Shown here piece after piece: positions 13,920-27,100 of a stretch of 64,000 bases of DNA. The stretch spans positions 62,163,829-62,227,828 of the forward strand of contig OW028573.1 of assembly GCA_932294295.1 (NCBI GenBank), given 5' to 3'. The stretch comes from Alitta virens (taxonomy: Eukaryota > Annelida > Polychaeta > Phyllodocida > Nereididae). The first letter of the stretch is position 1; the number at the start of each line of letters is the position of its first letter. The translations under genes and the position numbers were made by a program. The notes beneath the pieces are model-generated. The model was not told the DNA's origin. It saw only the letters and a program-made list of their open reading frames with translations, and searched no databases.

Positions 13920-14175
13920 GGGGTTTTAAATCATTAAAAATTTAATGTCTATCATTCATATCATACATTTCTGCAAACATGAACAATATAACAATAACAT
14001 GTTTTATGAGGGTGACATGGTTTTTTGACAACCCAAGAGTCTGGATTGCCGATCACTAGGCTCAACACGACCACCTATTTGACAGCATGGCTGGTAATAA
14101 TGCTGATTGATGCACATGCTATGATAGAAGACATATTTATTGCAGCAACTGCCAACCACTGCAAATATTCTGAGT

Positions 14176-14260
14176 GTCGCGGTCAGTGAATTTTATGCGG
14201 TCAGCGACCTTGCATTTGTATTGACAGCCACTGAGCCGTGTTAAATTCGCTGACAGCAAC
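14176..14260. repeat. Imperfect foldback (about 34-bp arms)
   Basis: The left arm GTCGCGGTCAGTGAATTTTA (from 14176) pairs with the reverse complement of the right arm ending at 14260, GTTGCTGTCAGCGAATTTAA. Similarity continues through CGGTCAGCG versus CGGCTCAGTG, leaving a loop of about 15 nt. The left arm also holds GCGGTCAG as a direct repeat. Confidence 0.55.
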
Positions 14261-14698
14261 TGTACGCTTCCAATTCACATCTTTACTGAGATTCCTCTGC
14301 GTGCGCAGCATTCCTATGTTCTTGCTCTTTAAATCTCTATCATTTCTATTGCATAAGAAATATGTCAATGCCATGCCAATGCCATGGTCATGCATTGTCA
14401 TCCAGATCGGTAGAGCACACCATTGATCATGAGTGAAACTTGAGACTGAGAGTGCTCGGGCAATAACCTGGCATTCATTTATATTACGTACAAGATAACC
14501 TTGGCTTGGAATTAATATTATTACTTTAATTAAAAATAACGAAAACGCCTAAAATCTCATAATAATTTTGATTTGCAAGTAAGAGCGATAATACAAACAC
14601 AAGGCTAGGCCTTCGAAATGAGTTTCAAAGCGAATTACAGCCATGATAAACAGAGAGGGAGTAATCGGAACTTTTCAACTTTAAGATCTGACACTTAC

Positions 14699-14800
14699 AA
14701 ATAATTATGCCTGTGACCAACACCGCAAACCATCGTTTCGTGTTATCCTTTCCGTTGTTGTTGATTCATCTCCTCCTATGTCACCTTCATATTTAAGGTC
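14699..14800 (-). other. Candidate non-coding first exon of SLC25A44
   Basis: The minus strand has a strong donor GTAAGT starting at 14698 (…TTATTT|GTAAGTGT) in a locally less AT-rich stretch, followed about 1.4 kb later by the acceptor in front of the coding exon. The 5' boundary is not determinable; a CpG-containing region at 14800-14930 may be the promoter. Confidence 0.35.
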
Positions 14801-16180
14801 AGTCACTTGTGAATCTTCCGAATCCGACAGATGGCGCGCTGGTAAGTTCGGCCAGTCAAAATGGCCCAGTTATGAGCTAGATAAAATTAAAGACGACATA
14901 TCACGACGCATGCTCGTTTTAGAGTCGTTATATATTTACATTATAGTATATCAAAGCAAATTAAGTAATATCCATTTTAAGTCATACCCTATTATATATT
15001 TTTTTACCCCACTCAATGAATGTAAAAATCATTTATAATATTCACATAGATCTATATAACCAGGAGAAACTAAATTTTCAACTGGTGAAGAAAATTTTGA
15101 AATATTTGCAGTTCCAGTAACATTATCCATTTCTTTAAGTTTGTCCACATAATCAATGTCCCTCCTGTTATATGGTATTAAAATGCTGCTGGAGGAAAAA
15201 AAAATTGTTGGGTTTGTGCATTTTTCAAGAGAGGAAAGCACTAATATGGGGGACTTGATGTCTGCTTTTCTTACATAATTGGAAAATCTGTTTCCAGTAT
15301 TTAAGAAAAGGGTTTATTGGTAGGAGCTGCAGGGGGTGACTTCTATATTTATATGGGCGTCATTCCTGTTACCAAGTTTATGAGGAAACTATTTTATCAT
15401 AGAATAAAATTTTCAAATCAATTCTGAATGTACTCTATGATTAACAAAATTGAAAGGGAAACTTGGGTGAAATTACTACCATTTCCCTTTCAGATATTGC
15501 ATACAATTTCCTGAAATGTCTATCCTGTTACTGTCCCTCCTGTTATCATAATGGCTGATTAAATATATTCAAAGGTAAATGAATGTCATGTCATTTATAA
15601 ATATGGATTTCTGAAGATTGAAAATTATATATATAAATACCAAATAAATACCACATTACGTCAATAGTAGACCTACATACAATAGTGTTGGAGTTCTGCT
15701 CTGGAAATGAAAGTGTGGTGCCCTGCAGCCCTGGTACAAGTGAATGTAGGCATAGAGAAACCATTATGGTAATGTAATACTCTTTGTATATAACGTATTT
15801 GAAAAATAGAAATTATAATTTGCCCCTTTGCCAACTATCTATTATTTATTTCATACTCATCAGGTACAATTAGGATACAAGGTTTGAAATAGTATTTGAA
15901 CATGTAGATATATATCTACATGTAAATTATAAGATAATATGGTAAGTTTAATATGAAGAAATATATCATCATCTCTACTGTCCACCATCTAAAACCTAAA
16001 AAGTCTATAATTGCAGTAGCTCTCTTCTGATGCTCAGACTGTATGAGAGGTCAGTCTTCCATATGTGACAGTGCCAATTTTGATATATTCATTCAGAAAT
16101 TACAACATCTATTTTGCCCATGAATATGTCACAAATCTAAATTTAGCAAATATTCATTGTTTGATTTATCAAAATTTGGC
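14801..16180. other. Intergenic region between SLC25A44 and gene 4 (head-to-head)
   Basis: AT-rich, with no recognised coding exon. The first 130 bases are CpG-bearing and may contain the SLC25A44 promoter; the remainder shows nothing I can assign. Confidence 0.5.
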
Positions 16181-16355
16181 GAGGGTACGCTGCAGCGGCA
16201 GCCGATGTTTTTACTTACGCCCGTTATTCAAACAGTCGATGAGGACTAATTGTTTAGTAGCCGTTCTGACTGAACGACTATGTGCTGTACAGTGGCGACC
16301 TCTTTTGAATAACGACGGAGACTTGCGCATGCGTTCATGCAATGAACCCAAGAAG
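16181..16355 (+). promoter_or_regulatory. CpG-bearing TATA-less promoter/5' UTR of gene 4 with an NRF1-like site
   Basis: Base composition changes sharply here to CpG-rich sequence. TGCGCATGCGT at 16324-16334 fits the palindromic NRF1 consensus. AAGATGGCGG at 16353-16362, over the start codon, fits YY1. An 11-bp perfect inverted repeat CGTTATTCAAA (16222-16232) / TTTGAATAACG (16304-16314) lies inside. This is a typical housekeeping-type promoter layout; the start site is unknown. Confidence 0.55.
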
Positions 16356-16401
16356 ATGGCGGACACGACACAAGTGAACGCAGCCCCCGACATTAAAACA
16401 G
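16356..16401 (+). CDS. First coding exon of an unidentified gene (15 codons)
   Basis: ATG at 16356 lies in a strong context (A at -3, G at +4) within AAGATGGCGG. It reads MADTTQVNAAPDIKT, then one base of a split codon, and stops at a good donor CAG|GTAATT (16402). I do not recognise the protein. An in-frame ATG at 16329 in a poor context would add nine residues (MRSCNEPKK). No continuing exon was found to the right edge, so the remaining exons probably lie beyond the window or are too short to recognise. The exon call rests on promoter composition, start context and donor only. Confidence 0.5.
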
Positions 16402-19400
16402 GTAATTCATGAATTTTTTAACTATAATCGTCTGAATATTGGTAATATTTCTGAATGTAAACTTATCAGTGTTGAAAATTTGCCATCAATTCTGTCACGG
16501 GACCCTACTAAACCTCAGTAAACTCGGTTGACCGCCAGCTGTCAAAAACGTCAGACAGGAAACCGCGGTCTTGTGATAGGGAATAGAATGGGGGATGGTA
16601 AAAGTGACATTTGCGAAGTTGGGAAGGCCCACATCACGTCCTTGTGAAATGAGTTACATTGTGTTGTATGTCGTAATCAAGCCCATTGAAAAAACCGGCT
16701 CGCCAGCGCACTGAATATTTTGGTAGCCTCTTTTCTTATTTTCAATTTTTTTTTTTCATTTCAAATAGTTGAAAGACGATGCTGTTCGGTTTTTGGATAT
16801 ATAAGAGAAATACAGTGTTTAAATGTTGTTTTGCTCTTGTTAACCAGGTGATATTAGAATGGGCTGGGGCGTTTCTTGGTTCATGTGTTACAGTTAAAAC
16901 TGAAAGACATATCTTGGTATGTGAGAAATTCCCACATTTTGGCATATAAATTAGTATTGCACTGATATTAGTGATAATCTTGTGAAGCAAGTGATTATCT
17001 TTAAATCTTTTAAAGTTTTACGGATGCTAGGTGCCCTTACTTAACTGTCAGTGTACATTTGGGGATACATAAGAAATGATACTTAAGATGATGATTATTA
17101 GTGGATAACTGAGGACAATAGGCCTGTAACTCATCATATGGTTATCATTAAACATTAAACACCGTGTTTATTTGAATGGATACTTCATGGAAATCAGAAT
17201 CATGTTTTTTATTGGTTGTGATATTCACTGCCTCCATACTATTTTTTTGCTCAACATTACTCTAGCTGTCACTCTGTATGGATAGGTTAGGTAAATAATA
17301 TGGCATATACCATGCAGTTGTGTGTTATAAAGGTTATCTCACCAAGATCAATGTTTGTATTGGAAAATTGGGCAATCATATACATTTTTATTGGTGTAAT
17401 TTTGCCAAGACATTTTGTGTGAAATGTATAATATTTTATTATTTATAATGATATGAATACTTGCATAAAGCCTAAATTAAGGCTTTCCTTAATGATTTGT
17501 TGTTAATTGTTTAAGTTGTTAATTATAATATAAATCAGTATCTTCTGTACATGTTTGTAGATTTAAGCTGATCACCACATAATGGTTGTGCCTGCTATTG
17601 CAACCCTCTGCTTTTGCAACCCATATTAGTTCAAATGGCATTGCCGTGCTTGCTCATTATTTGATATAGCATGAATTTAGCTGCTAGCATGTTGTTGCTT
17701 GCATTGGTGCGCTGTGTTCATTATTGCCCACGATACAGAATAAACAGAACATACCCAGCTCGTAATGGTGTGTCTATGAGCAAATGTTCCTGAAGCGAAA
17801 TATAGCATAATGGCATGGCTGCTATTGAGGCTAGAGAGCTGTGTTTGCAAAAATACTGATATTATCATTGTTGTTGACAAATTCCTATTGATAACTTTAG
17901 GTAATAATTGGTCTGTTCAGAGTGTTCCATTGTAATATTAAACCATGAGTTTGAACTGGGAAGTAACAGTTTAAAAAGTGTTTGACATATTTTTGGTCCG
18001 GGAGTGTTTGTTGCACTGGACTGAACACAATGACAACAATGCATATGCAAGTTAAGAGTGTTTTTTTCCCCCCTCCATTGAAATATAGCAATTACAATAC
18101 ATGTAGTATGTTGTGAAGATGGAGTTTATGTACATTATTTTAGTGTATATTTACATACTGTAGAAGTCAACTAGAATGTAATGTAATCATGAAATAAAGA
18201 AGCAGGGTTGGTAAAAATCATGATTAAAAAATCCAAATTAAAAAAAAAAAAAAATCTGCCAACACCTTGAAAAGCTTCTTTATATAAAGTACTATAATTA
18301 ACGAGCATAACTAAGGCCTGGAGTTCTATATTCTACTCTTAATAAAGCTAATGACAAGTACTTCTGTGCTGCTCTGATGACAACGAAGGCCGTTGTCTGG
18401 AAACTGTGGACTTTCCCCAAGTACATGACTGATTAGTCTGCAGCTGCTAAATGTATAGATAGTTGATTACTTCCATAACTGGTGTCTGGTTGGGTGCAAG
18501 TTAATTGTTTGTGTGTGAAAGATATTCATTTAGCTGAGTGGTTTTAATAAGGCGACCCTAATTAGATTTGTTTGAGCCTGGATATTGTGCTTACTTAATT
18601 TCATGGCGTTAAAGTAAAGGTTGCTTTGGGCATCTGATCTCAAAGTGATAGATACTTTTTTGTGTGCTGCTACAAATTATATAAATTTGTAATTAGATGA
18701 ACTGGCCTACATGGTTCCAGTTACTTAATTTATGGGAAAGTACTCAAAGACTGAAATATATAGCTGCTATTAGCTGGTTTTGCATGGGACTCCTGACCTC
18801 TCAGTACTTGCCAACAACTGCCATGCTGCATGCATTCATTATTTGACTGTAGTATTTGCATTATTAAGTACCTGTGCCCGTACTTTTATCTCATTATACA
18901 TCATGCCAAATTGACCATGGTGCAATCGATATCAGGTGACAGAGCCAAGGAGGTATTGTACAAATGCTTGTATTGTGGGGAGTCATCCATCATGGAATGC
19001 ATGGCTGTCATTTTGAAACACACACCTTGTCATTGATTTAGCAATTAGATAGATACTTTGTTTTAATTAATATAGGTGGACTGCTTGGGTGATCGTGTGC
19101 AAGGCGATAATTAGCTCTGCTCATGGGTTTCGGGTCATTCGAGGACGCGCTTTGGTCATCTTCATCATTGCAATCATTGCCATGATCCAGGACAGATGCT
19201 TTGAACTCTGTTTTTATGTCCTGCAATTTCAAGTTTTGATGGATTTGCTCATGCATAGCAAAAGTGGACAGTTGGTCCTCTCATGTCACTCTTACATGAT
19301 GTTATTTTCGTATTTCGGTTCAATGTGTGTAAGATATAGTCTGTAAACACTCAGACCTCGTTATTGTGGCCCCAAGTGAAATTTTGCTTAGCCTTACTAC

Positions 19401-21635
19401 AAATGCATATGCTATAGGCGTTCTCAACAATGGCTATACTATAGAATAGAAATCCCTCAACACAATATAGTCCAGACACTGTAGCCTGGTAAATAGGATG
19501 GTTGATGGGGAAGATACTTTCTTTCACACCATCTCATCACGGAGACCGTCCAAAGTGGGAAAGTTTCGCGCTGCTTTGAAATTAGGTAATTGCAACATAA
19601 CAGTGTTTGGGAGTGATGGATGCCTCTCCAACCTAAATAATAATGTCTGATGTCTGAATCTCAAAATAAATGCATCCCAGTTATTACCGTGCTTTGCAAG
19701 TGAAGGTTCTTTCAAGTGGGTTATCATTTTTTATCCGCTGTATGAGAAAAAAAAGCAGGCAATGATTGCAAAAGGACGTCAAAGAATATTAGCGTCAAGG
19801 CAACAGTTTCCAAGCAACTTGCTGCTTTAAGTCCCTTATTATCTTTACACAATGCTTGTTGCCTTGAGCCTCTTTCCCGTTCTGTTTGTTCACATGCTCA
19901 TAATTAGGAAATTCTGCCTCGTTTTGTCTTGATATGATTGTAAATATGGATAAGTACAATCTTGTAGGCTTGATATTGAAGATTATCTTAATTAGTCTGA
20001 TGGACACAAATTGTTCCTTTATTTAAATGTTAGTTCAAGTAAGATCTACTGACATAAGATGAGAAGCCACCTGTGTACAATACTGTACATAGTAGTGTTT
20101 TGGGGATTGACGATGAATGGTTCATTAGTGGTTGGAAGTTTTAAGTGATTTCTGAAAGCTGATCAGCAAGTCAATGATGCTGGGGAATACAGTGGTGCTG
20201 ACTACTGAGAGTGGTCAGATTCTAAGCTCATTCTTCACGCAGTCAGTGTGGTCAATGTAGTTTCAGACAACAGACACTGGTCAGTGTAGTTGGTTCTTGG
20301 TTTGGACATTGAGAAGAATACCCTTGTCACTGTCTGGAAGAAGTGACAGGGTGAATGAGGAGGTGGAATCCATTGACATTGTAGGGAGTGGACAGCGGTC
20401 AGCTTTTGTCACCGGACCCAAGAGAGCATCTCATGATGGTCCATCCATCATCTCATCCATCGACTTTTCCTCTAATGCCGGATGCAGGCTTCGGCTGCTG
20501 GCAAGTATCCGCAACAGTCATGGCCATCGCATCATCTTAGTCTATTATAGTCCATTTATGGACGTTTATAGATATTGAGCATCAGCTGTGTTATTGTATT
20601 GGTTCCCTTGAAAACAAAAATACTTAATGAATTTTCTTGAATCAGTTTCACCCAGGACTAGAATGTAAAAAGTGATTCCTCAGCACATATCTGAAAAGGC
20701 TGTTTGTTCATTCTGGCTTTCTAGAATATTCTTGAGAGTCCATGAATATAATTAAACTGATATAAAACAGAAAATCAATTCAAATATAGGACCTTGAAAA
20801 GCTATGAGCTGCGAAGAATAGGATTAATTTTGATTGTGCAGCACTAGAGGTTGCTCAGGTGGGCATATCCCATCCAGACTGTCATTATGCTTAGTATTCC
20901 TGCTTTGGTTTGATTGGTTTTAGTGCTATTTTGGAAATTCAGCTCAGGGCCATGGAAGCAAGTGATTGCAGAGCCAGGGAGAAAATCACGAATGGAATTG
21001 AATCGCGTTCTATGTCTGGAACTGTCAGTGTGAGATAGCGCTGGGTCTCGACCTTCGGCTTTGAATTGAGTGTAGTCTGATTGATTCCTCTCCAGTCTTT
21101 TCAGACCACTCATATATTCCCATAGACTGCTCAGCTTAACACTTAAGTCTGTTACATCCCACTGGTCCACGGCATTCTCATGTATTAGTGTGAAACAGCC
21201 AAATGTGGCCATTCACATTTGGTATTGGATTAGGAGATTGTAAATCTGGATTCCTGTGACTGGAATTTAAAAATATAGATCAGTCCTTCCATATGTAAAG
21301 AAAAATGTATGGTTTCAGCTACATAGTGATTTAAGATTTCATTTGCTCGCTTAGTTTCTGTGATGCTTATTGATATACATGTATTTAGTTTTCAGACGAA
21401 TAACAGTGACGATACTGTGTTACAGCCTCAGCAGATGTAATGATGAGATGTTAAATATGAGTCTTTGATTAGATACCAGTACTTTGAGCCTATAACTTGC
21501 AATGAATTCGGTTAATGTGGCAGCATAAATTGTTAATTGTCAATAGAATGTATGGCCTTGCAAGTTGCAATTTATTTCATATTGGTATGTGATATCGGCC
21601 ATATGCTCTCTGGGCAGCTCTCAGACTGCTGCTTA

Positions 21636-21697
21636 TGACATACTATTATGGCATACTGTTATGGCATACTATTATAGCATACTATTATTGCATACTA
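21636..21697. repeat. 13-bp tandem repeat, about 5 copies
   Basis: Unit GCATACTATTATN repeated with small changes (GGCATACTGTTAT, AGCATACTATTAT, TGCATACTATAAT). Confidence 0.85.
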
Positions 21698-23967
21698 TAA
21701 TAACACAGTATGTCATGCCATGAAGCATCAGACTGGATCCTGAGGGATGAGGAAGCAGGGGGTTGCAGGATCCATCTCGCTAATGTTATTGGTTGCAGTG
21801 CATTTGCTGCTTTCGCTTGGCCGGATAAGCCCTATATTTAGGATGAGAACAAGTGACCAGAGAGCTGTGGGCTACAGAAGGGATTTGCCTATTAGCCCGG
21901 CATAAACATTATAACCAGAGCCTGCGGAGAGCAGTGCAAGACAAACCTTCACTTCATAAGTATGGCATAGCAGGGTAAATTGCTTGGCCCTGTGGACCAG
22001 GGTTGTTTAGGTGGTAGGGGGTCTCACCCACTGTCTTGTGGTCGTTATCCCCATGCCATGTTGATTTTGTATTGCCAGCTTGTGCCCTCTGTTTATCTCA
22101 CTGAGGCTTACTTTGCTACAGATGCCCTGCACGGCTTGCTTGCCTGTGATGGTCATTTGGACTTCTAGCCACTTATCTGTGTGGTTGTGTGGTCTTGGCA
22201 GTACGATCATATGATGATCTTGCAGAACTCTTAAGTATGGATTTCAGCATGACTTGCTTTCGCATTGCACACACTCGCCATGACCATGCGTTCGATAACA
22301 GGGACTTGATAAGTAGGCTGTTGGAATGAATAAACAATTTTCTTTAACTCGGAAAAGATGTAGGACATTTGAGTCATTGAATAAACTATATTGTGACCAG
22401 CGCAATATACCTGTGAATGTTTATCAACACAGTGAGTGAACTATACAATATAACTATACCCTCTTAAACTTATAATGGCCAGTTATTGCAATGACTTACT
22501 ATGTGGAATCTGAGTAGGTAAGGCTATATAGTAAGTAGTTCATATGGAATGGTATTTTCTCCTGTGGACAAGAGAGTTATAAATTTCAATTCACACTTTT
22601 AAACATGACTCACAATGCAAGTGGATGATTTATTTTAAAGTGGTTTCTGGCATGAATTGTGCAATTGTGTGACTACCATTATTAGTGAAAAGTGGACCTT
22701 TTGAAGGCAACCTCTATGCCCTTTTAACTAAAAAAAAAGAGGAAAATACGAAAATCTCAGGTGGTAAGGACGTTATCCACGCGACGAACAATAGGTGGAA
22801 GTGACCTTTTGATTCGCAATCAATACATTTACGAGTAAAACGAGATGTGTAATTAGTAACCGTTAAAGCTTGGTAGCATACCAGGGGCTGCTAATGTAGG
22901 AGAGCACGAGCTAAGATTGCTCTGGCCATTGTGATTGGTCTTGGCTCCGAGGTCTGACAGGGCTCGATGGTTCCTCGACATGCGAAGTGCGATGACTGAG
23001 AGGTCAACCGAGCCAGCAATTACATAGAAGGGTTGCAGCAGCCCAAAGCCAACATTGTTCATTAAACCCTAAATATTGCTATGACACCATAATTTTCTCA
23101 ATTTCTTTGTCGGTGGACATTCTACTGACATTGCTGCTCACGAGAGACCTGTCAAAGGAATTATGTGTGCCCATCTGTTAAAAAAAACGCCACAAATTGT
23201 TTATTATTTGTGCATTGTTGAAAGATACCTTTCGCTTTAAACATATGGAAAATAATGGCATTTTGGCAAGAATGTGATGACTTTATGTTCATTGAGTGTG
23301 GACTGAATCATTCTGAATGGAAGCTCATGAGTGTTTTCCTGGAGGGCATTGTAGTGAAATAACCCAAGGGCTTATTTTTCATTCAGACTGTATGATTTTG
23401 TGATCTTTGAATTCCAGTTTGTTGCTAAACATTCAGAATTCAGCTACAATTAATAAATAACATAAAAACAACTAACTTAAAAAATTGTTGCATGATTTGG
23501 TATTATTTTGTAATTACTAGAGCATGAATGATCCCAATTTTATGCAGCAGCCTGACTTCATTTAGCATTGTATTTGTTTGAATGATTGAATTAACCCATG
23601 TTCCTGCTGTGACAGCTTGTACACTCTTTATACTGTGACATGCCTTCAGTGCAGCCATATTCTCTGTGGGTAATACAGGTTGAAAGGGTGGCAGTGTCAT
23701 GAAACATGGAGGCCCATCATTAATCAAAACTCTGAGATTAAAGTGACAGATTGTCATTGATGCTGCTGTGCTGAAGATTAGATGGAGAGGCTGTATTTTA
23801 GCCCTTGTTTAGCTTGCCAAATGCTACGTATTATCAGTGGTAAGACCTGTCTTCTTGACTTGATTGATCGAGTTGATGGATTGGATGGTGGCACAACATA
23901 AGGAATATAAAATCTATTGGATTGGCACCATTTACCACTGTTTACCCTTTTAATTTAATGTAAGGTT

Positions 23968-24071
23968 GCATGTTATTCATGCCAGGTAACAATTCCTGAT
24001 GCTGATGCATGTTACTCGTGCCAGGTAACAAGTCCTGATGCATGTTACTCATGCCAGGTAACAAGTCCTGA
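23968..24071. repeat. 33-bp tandem repeat, three copies
   Basis: The unit starts GCATGTTACTCATGCCAGGT and continues AACAAGTCCTGAT. Starts are at 23968, 24007 and 24040; the first interval carries 6 extra bases. Each copy contains CATGCCAGGTAAC, so the motif content is tripled. Confidence 0.9.
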
Positions 24072-24662
24072 TCTCAGTCTTGCATGTGAATGATGGGACT
24101 AATATTCAGGGATCAAGGATTCAAGATACCTGTTGCCTGTGAGATGTTGCTGGTGGAATTGTGATAAATCATCAAAGCAAATATTTCCTATATATACATT
24201 GTAAATGTTAATGTTTCAGAAGGTAATCTCGCTAAAATACTTTTCTGTATCATGGACATAAAAGAGACTACTTCCATGCCTATACAGTGTGTTCAGTACT
24301 GGTTAATGCACAGAGTCACTCTTGTCACACCATGGTCAATGTATCTATCAGTGAATCAGTAATAGTGGCTTTCACTGCCATATTATAATGGCAATTTTTC
24401 AAGTTTGCATCACCCTTATCTTAGTCATTGATGTGACATGCATTTTAATGCTAAATCTACTGATTTCTGTTGATAATGCACTCAGAAGAATGCTCACATG
24501 CACTTAGAGGAATGCTCACTTCACACCCCTTGGCTGCTGGCATCTCTGGGCAGTGAGTCTGGCCCTCAAGTTATTTCAAGAAAATGAGGTAGGCGTGTCT
24601 GTTATCGGAGTTCCCATATTCTAGCAGGTTCCTCTAATCAGACGCTGGTCAGTCTTGAAGTG

Positions 24663-24679
24663 TGACCTTTGACTGACCT
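24663..24679 (-). promoter_or_regulatory. Perfect DR5 nuclear-receptor element (RARE-like)
   Basis: The plus strand reads TGACCT-TTGAC-TGACCT, i.e. AGGTCA-N5-AGGTCA on the minus strand. Two perfect half-sites with 5-bp spacing are the canonical retinoic acid receptor/RXR arrangement. Function is inferred from the motif only. Confidence 0.5.
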
Positions 24680-26355
24680 TTGTGCCAATTAGCTTTTAGA
24701 TGGACTTCTCATGTCTTCTCAAGTTCTCAACTCTTGGAAGGTAAACACTTCTTTGGCTCCTGCTATATCTGGCTGTCTGCTGGTGTGGATTCTCTCAGTA
24801 GAAGTTGGTCTTTATTGTGTATAATATGAACAACTAGGATTATGAATTAAATGTTGATGGTGGAACTAAAAAATACTCATTCTAATGGAACTTATTGAAG
24901 AAGTACTAAAAGGTCAGTTTACTCATGTACATGATTTATTGGTATATATATCTCGTTTGCTATATACATTATATTTATTTACTAATATGTTTTTAAAGTC
25001 ATCTCAATGTACATACAGACTCAATGTCATGTGAAGGTCATACATTTCAAAATTGATATTTATCACAAATATTTTCGGAAAATAAGTCAATTGATGTTAA
25101 TACCGAATTCAAATATGTTTACTGTGGAGGCAACAACCACGTCTAACACCTGGGCGAAGAGAAACACGTGACAGGTTGTCGATGCTTTGTAAATGAAAAC
25201 TTTATTGATGGATTGATTTCAAGCCTTTTGTTGCATTTCAAAAAGCCTGTTAGCTTGCATTTGAAGCATTTGAAGCTTTTGCTGCGTGTCCGTTCACGAA
25301 CACTGACCAAATTGACCAATGGTCTGCAGTATGCATGCTCAGTATCCAATCAATTGAATCATCATAGACATAAAAAAAGGTATGGATTGGCTGGACAACC
25401 TTACCTATAATCTGTAGGCTGATGACTTTTTGAAGTGGAAACAGCTTTATAGCAGTTTTTGTGAAAGGTTCACACCTGACAATTTATCTGGCACCGAGCT
25501 ATTCTATTACTGTCATACCATAGTCTATAGACATCATCAATAGAAAACTGTACACTATCAGTTAGTTATCAAATTCTGTTTTCCTTTGATATGATGCTGT
25601 TGGGAACATTTGTTACATCGTTTGATGGTTTGTACCCAGTTCTCCACATAAGTACCATTCGGTTAAACCCATTTATTTTCAAAATTAATATGTTTGATCT
25701 TTTGTTGTAAAATCGCCTTCGGATCGTGCACCAGTTATCCAGGCGCCAGTGTTGGCTCTTTTACAATTAACTCTGCACTCCTCCCAATGTTAGATTTTGG
25801 CTCCAAACCCCAGGGTTCGACGTACCTGCTTTTAACAGGTGTGCTGTCTACTTCAACAACTAATTTGTAATCTATACGAGCTAATCCTCTCCTTTTGTCA
25901 GTTTGCAAATTTTGTGAATCTTCTGAATTCATCTTTTGTTTGAAAATATGATACTGACGGATATCCCAAATTCATAGATATTGCAAATTGCAATACAGTG
26001 AATCCCTAAAATTAAGAACACCCTTTGGAATCGTCAAATAAATAATTTTATTTTGAGGTGATCGTAATGCTGAAACAGTGGTGTGAGTGCTCAATCTTAG
26101 GATCCTGTGAAGTGGAAATTGATGTGGTCTTCATATTGGGTGGTCCTAGTTGGCAGGTAACACAGTACATTGCATATGGCTGAATGACTTCCAGACTGCA
26201 TTCGTAATGAGTTCCCATCGATGATCCTGACTTATTGATTTCTAGTTATGTAAAGGTGAAAGTCGGTCACAGACGTCTGGTGGTGCTAGTAATAAAGTAT
26301 TGTTCAAGAAAAATTTTGAATCCTGTCAATATTAATTACATCACCATCGGCCTCA

Positions 26356-26387
26356 GCAGCACCAGCACCAGCACCAGCACCAGCACC
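26356..26387. repeat. (AGCACC)5 hexanucleotide microsatellite
   Basis: CAGCAGCACC followed by repeated AGCACC units. In one reading frame it would give Ser/Thr repeats, but there is no supporting gene. Confidence 0.9.
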
Positions 26388-26831
26388 TTCGTCCTTACAC
26401 TGTACTCGGTACAGCATGTGCCAGATATTGACCATTTTGTGCAATTTTTGGTGACAGAACTTGGAGCTTGGATTTGCCCGATATCGTTATTGCTGTGCCA
26501 ACAGTCGGTATGACCAGGTGTGCTTGCCTTCGCCCCACAGCAGTTTGGCATTTTAATATTAATGCAAGAAAAATATGAACACAATTGGAGAAAAAACGCG
26601 AACACAGCAGTGCATTTCTACCAGGGATATGAACGGGAAACTCCAGCAGTCTGTGCAATATTTAGGACAGTCACCATGGTCATGCTTTTGTAGGAATAAA
26701 CTTAGAATAAACACACCAAGGTGTTGTTGCATGTCCTTCAAAATGGTTTGAAGGTCAGTAAGGGACTCTAGCAGAGCAATGACATTCGCACCTTTTTGAA
26801 ATTTTACCCTATGTCCTCTTGCACCAGGTGT

Positions 26832-26845
26832 GGGGGGGGGGGGGG
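26832..26845. repeat. G14 homopolymer
   Basis: Fourteen consecutive G on the plus strand, rare in an AT-rich background. Confidence 0.9.
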
Positions 26846-27100
26846 ATTCGGGGGCAGTAATTAGCAAGACAGTTGTTAAGTGGCCTATTTGTCAGGGCCA
26901 TTGAGCATGTTGGGTTGGGGTATGACAATTATTGTGGCTGCTGTGATGCTGGCAATTGCTTAGTGATTCTGACCATGACCATCACCACTGATATTGGGCA
27001 TTGATAGGACTCCCACACAGACTCACACTGCCTCACAGGTCCATGTCATCATGACCATGTTCAAACCAGCATGATTGTTTCACACGGCCATTCTGCATGT

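Larger units (their letters stand above)
13284..14698 (-). other. Probable 5' UTR intron of SLC25A44
   Basis: A good acceptor (TCTGGTTTCAG) ends at 13284 and leaves a 34-nt leader before the ATG, so an upstream non-coding exon is likely. The interval holds a long (AT)n microsatellite and an imperfect foldback, listed separately. No coding exon is seen. Confidence 0.45.
16402..26000. other. Non-coding DNA, presumed part of a giant intron (first section)
   Basis: No convincing coding exon on either strand. It holds short tandem repeats at about 21636-21697 and 23968-24071 and a perfect DR5 element at 24663-24679. Otherwise it is unique-looking AT-rich sequence, without recognisable transposase or reverse-transcriptase remains. 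Confidence 0.45.

Noticed and set aside
13666..13920. Frame ending in a long Ile-Tyr repeat
   Set aside because: It is the translation of the (AT)n microsatellite; the same artefact occurs at 34521-34802.
25806..25830. GGGTTCGA word, possible tRNA T-loop
   Set aside because: No matching acceptor stem or A-box; an isolated 8-mer is expected by chance.
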